Assembly: GCA_002499085.1 (NCBI GenBank)
Contig: DAKD01000036.1
Coordinates: forward strand, 39,614-103,613
Source of the DNA: Methanomassiliicoccales archaeon UBA280
Lineage (GTDB): Archaea; Thermoplasmatota; Thermoplasmata; SG8-5
Direction: 5' to 3'
Length of the DNA: 64,000 nucleotides
A program made the translations under genes and the position numbers. A model generated the notes under the pieces. It ran no database searches. It was not told the DNA's origin and worked only from the letters and a program-made list of their open reading frames with translations. The stretch's first letter is position 1. The number at the start of each line of letters is the position of its first letter. This document shows, one piece after another, positions 35,409 to 42,877 of the stretch.

Positions 35409-37103
35409 CTACGCAGATTCAGGGTTGCAAGCCTCCCTTCTCAATCTGCTCAATTCGTCCTTGAGTTCAATCATGCGCATTTCCCTGTCAACGGTGGCTT
35501 TTTTGTACCGCTCCAGGTCGTTGAGGTTCGCCTTCATTGTGGCCTCCAGCGTCCTGCGCTCGGTGATGTCGCGGAAAACACCGACAAGGCAAGTTTCACC
35601 TTTTAAGTTGGTTATGTTTCCTTTTACGTCCACATAAAATACACTGCCGTCCTTCCTCTGCATTGGAAGTTCATGAGCCGTTTTAATATCGTTACACACA
35701 ATTTTACTAAATATATCCATGACCATTGGAAGGTCCTTCTGCGGATGGATGTCCATAACTTTCAGTGTTTTCATTTCCTCTGGAGTGTAACCGAGCATTT
35801 CGGACATCGTCAGGTTGTTAAATAGAAACTCGCCGTTAGTGGTGGAAACTAATATCCCATCTGTTGTGTTTTCGAAGATGGAACGGAAACGTTCCTCGCT
35901 TTCACGCAGTGCGGTTTCCACCTGCCTGCGCTCGGTGATGTTACGGCTTATCCCCTGGATGCCAATAGGTGTGCTTTTTTCATCAAGTAATATACTTACC
36001 GAAACCTCAGCCCATACACTCGAACCATCCTTGCAGGATTGCTTCAATTCGAACATACCGGTCGGTTCGATATCCTGGCTGGGAGTCTGAAGGATGACAG
36101 CCAATTCCTTTTTAACAAATTCAATATCTTCCGGCATGACGGCCTGGTCAAGATTCTGGCTCATCACCTCATCTACCGTGAATCCTCTGAGCCTTTCCAC
36201 CGATGGGCTGACATATTGATATTTCCCATTGAAATCTATGGACCAGATAACATCTGAAGAATTCTCTGACAGCAGTCTGTACTTCCTCTCGCTCTCCAAC
36301 AGAGCATCCTCTGTTCGCTTGCGCTCCGTGATGTCCGTGAGGATGTAAAGGACATTTGTGATATTTCCCTCCTTCCTGATCGGCGAACTTTGCACAGAAA
36401 CAGTTGTTTTAATGCCATCACGCCTGGTAAATGTCATTTCGGTCTTTGGATTGCCGTCTGTCAATCTTTCATTAAAATCTGCCTGATGTTCACCCGCATT
36501 CAGGCCGAATGCAGCCGTCAGTTCCATGAAATTCTTCCCGACCAGGTCTTCCGGACTGATGCCGAGCATTTTGAGCAATGCTTGATTCGCTTTCCTAACG
36601 AAACCCTGAGCATCCACAAGGGCAAGCCCCGATGGCGAATCCTCGAAAAGCTGCTTGAATGTTTCTTCGCTCTCGTGGAAGGCGTCCTGCTCGGCCTTGT
36701 GCATGGTAAGATCGATGAAACTGTCCAAGATGTAAGGATGGCCGTCGATTTCTATTCTCTTGACTGTTTTCAGGATAGGTATCTTTTCTCCGCGCCAGGT
36801 TATCAGGATATTTTCGGCACTGTCGACTTCCTGGCCAAGGTCGGTGATTGGGCATTGGCCGTGTTTCGCGGGGCAGATGAACTCGTGGCAGACATTCCCG
36901 ACTATCCGGCCTTTGTCGCATCCAATGAGCTCGACGGCCATGGGGTTGGCGTCCGCAATGATGTGGCTCTCCTCATCGATTATCACTATGCCGGTCTGCA
37001 GGCTGTCAAATATCGCACGGAAGGCGTTTTCGTCCAGGGTAAATTTCCCGGGTTCTCTGCGAACGGGACCGCCTGTCTCGCAACATGTGTCCGAAACGGT
37101 CAT
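35409..37103 (-). CDS. Multi-PAS sensor protein without kinase
   Basis: A 564-residue cytoplasmic protein with four PAS/PAC units (about 25-140, 145-265, 270-390 and 393-510). Each ends in a DITERK-type PAC motif: DLTMHK, DITERK, NITERR, DITERR. The first contains CHEFICPAKHGQCPITDLG, a Cys-rich insert that could bind a metal or act as a redox switch. The C-terminus is a coiled coil (LNDLERYKKATVDREMRMIELKDEL) closely matching the next protein. With no output domain it must act through a partner. A TGATTATCATTATC run lies 50 bases upstream of the start. Confidence 0.85.
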   Translation of the reverse strand: MTVSDTCCETGGPVRREPGKFTLDENAFRAIFDSLQTGIVIIDEESHIIADANPMAVELIGCDKGRIVGNVCHEFICPAKHGQCPITDLGQEVDSAENILITWRGEKIPILKTVKRIEIDGHPYILDSFIDLTMHKAEQDAFHESEETFKQLFEDSPSGLALVDAQGFVRKANQALLKMLGISPEDLVGKNFMELTAAFGLNAGEHQADFNERLTDGNPKTEMTFTRRDGIKTTVSVQSSPIRKEGNITNVLYILTDITERKRTEDALLESERKYRLLSENSSDVIWSIDFNGKYQYVSPSVERLRGFTVDEVMSQNLDQAVMPEDIEFVKKELAVILQTPSQDIEPTGMFELKQSCKDGSSVWAEVSVSILLDEKSTPIGIQGISRNITERRQVETALRESEERFRSIFENTTDGILVSTTNGEFLFNNLTMSEMLGYTPEEMKTLKVMDIHPQKDLPMVMDIFSKIVCNDIKTAHELPMQRKDGSVFYVDVKGNITNLKGETCLVGVFRDITERRTLEATMKANLNDLERYKKATVDREMRMIELKDELSRLRREACNPESA

Positions 37104-37185
37104 CTTTCACCTTCCGGAGAAATCATCCCGGAAGGATATTAAGCATCACAGATGATTATCATTATCGAGAACGAGAATAACAGTT

Positions 37186-37575
37186 TCATGACATGTGCAT
37201 TTTTACCTTTTCGGATTCCAAAAGAACGGACTGGATAGTCTTCGAGAGCCTGTCCAGCCTGAAAGGTTTCAGCACGTATGTGTTCGCTCCCAGATTCTTT
37301 GCTTTCTTGGCTGCGCGGGGGTCCGACGTGACTATGATGATGCACTGTTTCGGGTTGATGCATTTTATCTCCTGCATGGCGCTGATTCCGTCCCTGTGCG
37401 GCATTCTGTAATCCATGAGCATAATATCGGGATGCGATTTCAGGCCCTTGTACAATCGCACAGCTTCCTCCCCATCTTTTGCCTCCGCCACAACATGATG
37501 GTTCAGCATCACCAGCATTTCCCTGTAAATGCTCAGCATTGCCGGGTCGTCGTCAACAGCGAATACCGTGGCCAT
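37186..37575 (-). CDS. Single-domain response regulator
   Basis: A 129-residue receiver. FAVDDDPAMLS holds the acidic cluster, PDIMLMDYRMPHRDG the phospho-acceptor Asp, CIIIVTSDPRAAKKA the Thr, and YVLKPFRLDRL the Lys. There is no output domain. It is closely similar to the receiver part of the regulator at 42.1-42.9 kb (shared CEARDGEEAV / EAKDGEEAV, DHRMPKSDGITAM / DYRMPHRDGISAM), so the two are paralogues. It lies first in the sensor block and may relay signals from the PAS and CHASE4 proteins. Confidence 0.85.
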   Translation of the reverse strand: MATVFAVDDDPAMLSIYREMLVMLNHHVVAEAKDGEEAVRLYKGLKSHPDIMLMDYRMPHRDGISAMQEIKCINPKQCIIIVTSDPRAAKKAKNLGANTYVLKPFRLDRLSKTIQSVLLESEKVKMHMS

Positions 37576-37671
37576 CAGGCTCCCCCTCCCCCGCAGAGTC
37601 CGGTGCCCTGGGCCGCAATCCCCGTTCCGCGCTTACTGTTCCCGGGAATCATGATTTCACCGGCGCGGGGC

Positions 37672-37974
37672 TCAGTCCTTCGATAACGCATCGCGTACCA
37701 GCGTCGATGCCACCCTGTTCAGTTGCCGCGCCACCACCCTGCCCTTGTCCGTGAGCAGATAGTATTTGCACTGGGGAAACCCGTCGCTCTCTTCCAGGAC
37801 AATCAAACCCTCATTCTGTAACTTCCCCAGGGCCGTGTATGTGGACTTCTGGTTCAGATGTTCGCTTCTCAGCAGGTTCGTTATGGTGGTTTTCTTATGC
37901 TGGTGGAGATGCAGCAGTATCTTCATGGAACCTACAGGTTTCTCGATGACATTCAGTACCTCGGTGTTGTTCAT
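37672..37974 (-). CDS. Winged-helix regulator (PadR/MarR-like)
   Basis: A 100-residue protein from the ATG at 37974 (MNNTEVLNVIEKPVGS). The winged helix covers about residues 14-85: MKILLHLHQHKKTTITNLLRSEHLNQKSTYTALGKLQNEGLIV (given in parts) with recognition helix NQKSTYTALGKL. A wing CKYYLLTDKGRVVARQL follows. It is divergent from the STAND-TPR gene; the region between (37975-38139) carries the TATA and a CGATAATG site. It could autoregulate that promoter. The ligand is not visible. Confidence 0.75.
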   Translation of the reverse strand: MNNTEVLNVIEKPVGSMKILLHLHQHKKTTITNLLRSEHLNQKSTYTALGKLQNEGLIVLEESDGFPQCKYYLLTDKGRVVARQLNRVASTLVRDALSKD

Positions 37975-38102
37975 GGTATGAACCAAGTGGCCTATCGTTA
38001 TATAGTTAATTCAAGCATGCTTATTTCCGATATGCCCGTGACAGGGCCCGGACCGGGGTTGCTTCGTTCGAGACCAGAGCATGATTTTATTGTCATAGAT
38101 TA

Positions 38103-38118
38103 CGATAATGTTATAAAT
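38103..38118 (+). promoter_or_regulatory. CGATAATG site abutting TATA box of the STAND gene
   Basis: CGATAATG (38103-38110) is followed directly by TTATAAAT (38111-38118), about 25 bases before the GTG start at 38140. It is one of several TGATnATCA-like sites next to TATA boxes in this window. Confidence 0.5.
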
Positions 38119-38139
38119 ACCGAATGCGGTTATATATGC

Positions 38140-40758
38140 GTGAAGAAAGACAGGAAATTATCCCTTGTAACGGAGCGAATACTCCTCCACCTGCTTGACT
38201 TCAAGTCCTGCGAGGGCGAGAGGGACGGCAAGATGGACCTGACCCAGATAGGCATAGCCGATGCCGTGGGCATCAAGCGGGGGAATATGAACCAAGATAT
38301 GAGGCCGTTGATTGTCGGGGGATTTGTGGATTGCCACAAGGTTCACGTGCCCGGCATTAAGATAAAGAGGAACAATTATTACCTGACCCCCCAGGGCCAC
38401 GAGATGGCAAGGGCCATAAGGGAAAGGATTGTCAGGGTCCGCATCGAAGTGATTGACCGGGAAAGGGCGCGTTCGGAGGCCAGCATCGGGGATTTGCTGG
38501 AGAACACGCATCTCGACATCGGGCTGGTGGACGTGGTCAGGGAGGCGAACACATCGGGAACCTTTGATATCGGAGCCTTCCTGAGAAAACGTGCCAGGCC
38601 GGCATTCTTCCCGCCATCCGGCATCGCCGGCATGCCCCGCCCGGCAAGCTTCTTCGGGAGAATGGCCGAAAGAGCGCTCGTCTCGAATTGGATGAAAAGC
38701 CGCGCCGGGACAACCCTGGTTATACGGGGCATGCCCGGGATAGGCAAGACCAGTTTCGTCTCCCACTTCCTCTCGGAATCCGGCAAAGGGATGAAAGTGC
38801 ATTATTTCAGCATACGGCCGTGGTGCTCGCTCCGGGCGCTCCTGGTCTCGCTCTCGGCATTCTTCGAGGACAATGGCGGGAACGAGCTGAGGAGGTACCT
38901 GGAAGGGAGCAAGGCAATTGACCCGTCCGAGGCCGAGTACCTGATATCGGGGACATTGGCAGGCATTCGGGACGCCGTTCTGGTCTTTGACGATTGCCAC
39001 AATTCGTCCGGGGATGTGCCGGCCTTCTTCGAGATGCTTCACAACGCGGCAGCGGGTTCCGGGGCCAGGCTGGTGTTCGTGGGGAGAGATATGCCCCAAT
39101 ATTTCGACAGGAAGGAGACGGTCGAGGGGGGGTCGGTGCTTGATATCACCCTTGAGGGGCTGGACCGCGAGAGCACACTGGCCCTGGCCGGAAAGGTGGG
39201 CATTCCGGATGGATTGGCCGGCGGGGTGTTCTCCCGCACCAACGGCCATCCCTTGTTCGTGGAATTGCTGGCTACCGGCGGCTCCCCCCAGACGGACACT
39301 GATGTCGAGCGCTTCATCAACGATGAGGTGATAACCTCCCTGGAGAAGCGGGAGCTGGCTGTCCTGAGATACATGTCCGTGCTCAGGTATGCAATCGGGA
39401 GGGAAGCGCTGGGTGCGCACCATAAGACACTATCAGCACTCATCCGGAAATCCATGGTCAGGCCCCTCGGGGACAGCCACCTGGAGCTGCATGACATGAT
39501 GAGGGCCGCCCTTTACAGGGGCCTTTCTCCCGGTGAACGGAAGAAGTTCCATGCAAAGGCGGCCGGGCATTACCTGGAGTCCCGCACGATAGACAATATC
39601 ATCGAGTCGCTCCACCACCTGATAAGCGCGGAGAGATACGCGGATGCCTGCATGGTGATCCTGGACAAGGAAGAGAAGCTGCTCAACTCGGACAGGATGG
39701 AAGAGCTGGCCAGGGTGCTGGCGCTGCTCCTGGCCGGGAACCTGCGCATGGGCAGGCGGGAGAAGGCCCACATCCTGTACCTGCAGGGGCATGCCCTGTC
39801 CTTCATCGGGGAATGGGACGACGCCATAATGCACTTCAACAGGGCCATGGTGCTGGCCTCCCCGGATGAGAGGCTGGGGATGATGTGCAAGTCCGGGGTA
39901 GCCCAAATTTCGCTCAGGAGACACAATTTTTCTATCGCCAAATCGCTTTTTGAAGATATTTTTCAATGGGCAGATGAGAATGACGATATGGACATGAAGG
40001 CTGAAAGCGGTTATTTCCTTGGCTCCACATTTGAATTATCAGGAAGCTATGATAAGGCACTCAAATATTTCACCGAAGCAAAACAAATCTCTTATAAAAC
40101 ATATAATCGAAACCAGATTGCAATGGCTAACTATGGCCAGGGACGGATACATCACCGAAGGCATGAATATGAAAAGGCATTGGAAAGCAAGAACGAGGCT
40201 CTCGAAATTGCGCTAAAGATAAACAATAAACACATCGCAAGTAAAATTTTAACCAGTATTGGAAATACACTTGATTGCCTAGAACGACGTGATGAGGAAT
40301 TACAGGCACATGAGAATGCAATAAAATTGGCTAGAGAATGTGGAGCAATCAGGACACTTGCATATGCCCTTTCCAATACCGGGGCAGCCTATTTGGATAT
40401 AACAGAACTTGATGTTTCCGAAAGATATCTGGATGAGTCCGCAATCATCTTTGAGAAGTTGGGTGAAAATCACATGATTGCAACAATATTTTTGAATAAA
40501 GCGATTATCGCCCTTTACAAAAAAAACAATGATATGGCTATTCATCTTTTCCAAGAATGCGAGAACCTGTTAAATGCATTGGATAACAAGATTGTTCTCA
40601 TGGATTCGTATTTCAGATTCGGGTTGGCTCATAAAAAAATGAAATTGTTTAACGAAGCAATACTCTATTTTAAAAGGGCTATATCTATATCAATAAAAAT
40701 TAAAGATGAGAAATCACAAAGGCAAATTGACCTTGAAATTTCTCAAATTAAAAATTAA
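38140..40758 (+). CDS. STAND-type ATPase regulator: winged helix + NB-ARC-like ATPase + TPR
   Basis: An 872-residue protein. GTG at 38140 is preferred because the TATA sits about 25 bases upstream; the longer reading runs through the divergent gene. The N-terminus is a winged helix (about 1-95) ending NNYYLTPQGHEMARAI. Walker A GMPGIGKTSF lies near residue 197 and Walker B VLVFDDCH near 282. The LEGLDRESTLALA and NGHPLFVELLA blocks are typical of MalT/AfsR-like STAND proteins. About 12 TPR-like helical pairs fill residues 480-872. STAND proteins are signal-gated switches. From about 39.9 kb the DNA turns abruptly AT-rich within the TPR part, without a frame break. Confidence 0.85.
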   Translation: MKKDRKLSLVTERILLHLLDFKSCEGERDGKMDLTQIGIADAVGIKRGNMNQDMRPLIVGGFVDCHKVHVPGIKIKRNNYYLTPQGHEMARAIRERIVRVRIEVIDRERARSEASIGDLLENTHLDIGLVDVVREANTSGTFDIGAFLRKRARPAFFPPSGIAGMPRPASFFGRMAERALVSNWMKSRAGTTLVIRGMPGIGKTSFVSHFLSESGKGMKVHYFSIRPWCSLRALLVSLSAFFEDNGGNELRRYLEGSKAIDPSEAEYLISGTLAGIRDAVLVFDDCHNSSGDVPAFFEMLHNAAAGSGARLVFVGRDMPQYFDRKETVEGGSVLDITLEGLDRESTLALAGKVGIPDGLAGGVFSRTNGHPLFVELLATGGSPQTDTDVERFINDEVITSLEKRELAVLRYMSVLRYAIGREALGAHHKTLSALIRKSMVRPLGDSHLELHDMMRAALYRGLSPGERKKFHAKAAGHYLESRTIDNIIESLHHLISAERYADACMVILDKEEKLLNSDRMEELARVLALLLAGNLRMGRREKAHILYLQGHALSFIGEWDDAIMHFNRAMVLASPDERLGMMCKSGVAQISLRRHNFSIAKSLFEDIFQWADENDDMDMKAESGYFLGSTFELSGSYDKALKYFTEAKQISYKTYNRNQIAMANYGQGRIHHRRHEYEKALESKNEALEIALKINNKHIASKILTSIGNTLDCLERRDEELQAHENAIKLARECGAIRTLAYALSNTGAAYLDITELDVSERYLDESAIIFEKLGENHMIATIFLNKAIIALYKKNNDMAIHLFQECENLLNALDNKIVLMDSYFRFGLAHKKMKLFNEAILYFKRAISISIKIKDEKSQRQIDLEISQIKN

Positions 40759-40766
40759 TTTTTCTT

Positions 40767-41816
40767 TTAATTAGGGTCATCCCGCCTTCCAATCCCATTG
40801 GGGTCATCCCGCCTTCCAATCCCAAACGTATCCGCAGCCCTCATCCTCGGATACAGCGCCTCCGGCAGCCAATCGGGGCAGTGGTACATCGCGTCTCCCA
40901 GGGCATCCGTGCCTGTCTCGTTCTGGTCCGGCCCCTTGTATTCGTCGCCCCCGATATAGTCAGTCCAGAAATTGCCGCCCGCGGGATACCCGCCGTGCCA
41001 GGAATTGCCTGTTCCCGAGTCCCCTGCCTGATTCGTGTTGTTCCCGAAGTTGTTGTGGTATATCGTGTTGTCATCCGAATCGGAATCGAGGAACATGCCG
41101 AACTCGAAGCTGAGGCACAGGCTGTTGTTAACTGCCGTGTTGTCCGCCGAGGCCCAGCAATACACGCCATAGTCGTTGTAGAAGGCCAGGTTGTGTATCA
41201 GAAGGTTCCCGGTTGCAGAAAACAGATATATTCCGTATTGGCTGTAATCCGCCGTATTGTACCCTATCTCGTTGGATGCCGAATTTTCGACAGCGATGTT
41301 GGCATGGGTGTTGTTCCAGAAGTAGTTGAACGAGATGTTGTTCTCGTCCGACCCGCCGGTCAGGCGTATGCCGTACTCGTTCTCGGTAATGTTGTTGCCT
41401 TGTATCGTGTTCAAAGAGGACATGTGCAGCATGATGCCGAGCCCGGCATTGAATTCCATGCTGTTGTTCCTTACTTCGCCGTTCTGTACGTTGTTCAGCA
41501 CCACGCCCGCATTGGGCCTGTATATCCCGTCATGGTTCTGGACATACGCATCGTGGAGAAGGCAGTCCCTGATGATGAAATGGTCCGTGGTGTTCCCCAC
41601 GTAGATGCAGTACCCGCACCCTGTCCCGTCAATATCCAGCCCCTCGATGATCCAAGGATTGTCCGACGTGCCGTTCCCGCTTGCCGCAACGGCCGCGAAA
41701 CCGCCGTTCGAATCGATCCTTACCGTTCCGTTCCCTGCGCTCGCCCTCACTCCCGAGCAAAATGTGACCATTATCGCCAATGCCACAATCATGCATGCAT
41801 ATTTTTTCATTTTCAT
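40767..41816 (-). CDS. NosD-like right-handed beta-helix secreted protein
   Basis: A 349-residue secreted protein from MKMKKYACMIVALAIMVTFC, a signal peptide. The start at 41810 is an alternative. Residues about 45-300 are NosD-type beta-helix repeats (NNSxxFNxGLGI, NNITENEYGIRL). The tail has GGNFWTDYIGGDEYKGPDQNETGTDALGD, the closing motif shared with the large NosD protein at 1.8-6.1 kb (GGNFWSDYAG...GIGDTPY). It ends in an exact nine-residue duplication (GIGRRDDPN twice). No membrane anchor is present. Such proteins bind or process surface polysaccharide. The role here is not known. Confidence 0.85.
   Translation of the reverse strand: MKMKKYACMIVALAIMVTFCSGVRASAGNGTVRIDSNGGFAAVAASGNGTSDNPWIIEGLDIDGTGCGYCIYVGNTTDHFIIRDCLLHDAYVQNHDGIYRPNAGVVLNNVQNGEVRNNSMEFNAGLGIMLHMSSLNTIQGNNITENEYGIRLTGGSDENNISFNYFWNNTHANIAVENSASNEIGYNTADYSQYGIYLFSATGNLLIHNLAFYNDYGVYCWASADNTAVNNSLCLSFEFGMFLDSDSDDNTIYHNNFGNNTNQAGDSGTGNSWHGGYPAGGNFWTDYIGGDEYKGPDQNETGTDALGDAMYHCPDWLPEALYPRMRAADTFGIGRRDDPNGIGRRDDPN
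40771..40824. repeat. 27-bp tandem duplication at the end of the NosD-like gene
   Basis: Two 27-base units differ at one base. They encode the last residues of the protein and contain GTCATCCCGCC, similar to dispersed GTCATyCC-type repeats. Confidence 0.85.
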
Positions 41817-41893
41817 ACCACTACCTCCCAAATTATGGGCGGATAGTGATTTTTAGCATGGCATTTTGAACTATCATAAGCAAGCTTTAGATA

Positions 41894-41908
41894 ATTTTAT
41901 ATATGCGA
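41894..41908 (-). promoter_or_regulatory. TATA region of the NosD-like gene
   Basis: Minus-strand CATATATAAAATTAT lies about 80 bases upstream of the 41816 start. Confidence 0.45.
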
Positions 41909-41991
41909 AAGGCCAGCTTGATTCGGGGTCGGAAATTTGCATTTGTCAAGTGAGGTTTACAATACACCTGTCGCGGAAACTGGGAACGTAT

Positions 41992-42013
41992 CCGGCTGTC
42001 ATTTGACAGCCGG
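41992..42013 (-). terminator. CCGGCTGTC-attt-GACAGCCGG terminator hairpin
   Basis: A perfect 9-bp stem with a tetraloop lies 55 bases after the stop of the 42068 response regulator gene, between it and the promoter of the NosD-like gene. Confidence 0.65.
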
Positions 42014-42067
42014 CCCGCAGTTCAATTGTCCGATCGAAAATCATTGTATTCTGTGATTATTATATAA

Positions 42068-42862
42068 TTATCCTGCCTTTTCGGCCAGGAGCAACACGAA
42101 CCGACATTCGCAGTCCCCGCCCATTATCGAGCTTGTGTTGTCCAGCGTGAAGGCAAGCCCCGTCCTCATGGCGAAACGCGATATGACGCATCTCGCGGAA
42201 AAGCAGAAATTCGGGTTTGGGCCCAGGGATTCCATCCACACGCATTTCGAGTTGCTCAGTGTGACTGTGTTGCCCTGGATTCTATAACTGAATTCCATGC
42301 CCATGAGGTTGAAGAACTTGCAAAGCCAGTTCGCCATCGTTTCCTTGGTCAGGGTCAGGCCTTCCTTGCCCGGAATGAATTTGTTTATCACTTCCGTCTC
42401 AAGCCGCTCGGAAACCCTCTGAATACTGCCCGGATCGTCCGTCCTGAGCCGAGTGACCAGGCCCAGGAAGGATTCGCGTATCTGGTTCCTCTTCCTCTCC
42501 ATGTCGGACAATGCAACTTCGATGGCGTTGAACAGCGAGTCCATCCTGAACGGTTTCAGTATGAAGCTGTGGGCGCCGAGGTCCATGACCTTCTTCGCGG
42601 CTTCGTAATCGGCGGTAACGAAGATGATGCACTGGAGCGGGTTGATGAGGTGTATGTTCCTCATTGCCGTGATGCCGTCGCTCTTCGGCATCCTGTGGTC
42701 CATCAGGATGACATCAGGCTTGTCCTTCAATGCGCTGTAAAGGATTACTGCCTCCTCGCCGTCGCGCGCCTCGCACACGACATTGTGGCTGCGTATCTCG
42801 AGCACGTTCTTGTAAACCTCGAGTATGGACGGCTCGTCATCCACCAGCATCAGGGTCGCCAT
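42068..42862 (-). CDS. Response regulator with V4R-like C-terminal domain
   Basis: A 264-residue protein. Receiver residues 1-120 comprise MLVDDEPSILE, DVILMDHRMPKSDG with the phospho-acceptor Asp, IIFVTADYEAA and FILKPFRMDSL. After a linker, about 110 residues form a second domain with three late cysteines (NSKCVWME, FCFSARCVI) and a closing GGDCECRFVLLL. That ending is reminiscent of V4R/4-vinyl-reductase-type small-molecule domains, which finish G-D-x-C-x-F. The similarity is by eye only. It lies 15 bases after the upstream kinase gene, forming a two-component pair. Confidence 0.75.
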   Translation of the reverse strand: MATLMLVDDEPSILEVYKNVLEIRSHNVVCEARDGEEAVILYSALKDKPDVILMDHRMPKSDGITAMRNIHLINPLQCIIFVTADYEAAKKVMDLGAHSFILKPFRMDSLFNAIEVALSDMERKRNQIRESFLGLVTRLRTDDPGSIQRVSERLETEVINKFIPGKEGLTLTKETMANWLCKFFNLMGMEFSYRIQGNTVTLSNSKCVWMESLGPNPNFCFSARCVISRFAMRTGLAFTLDNTSSIMGGDCECRFVLLLAEKAG

Positions 42863-42877
42863 TTCAACCGCCCCCTC

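Noticed and set aside
38158..39423. Minus-strand reading of 421 codons
   Set aside because: It is antisense to the winged-helix and ATPase core of the STAND gene, where Walker motifs are unambiguous.
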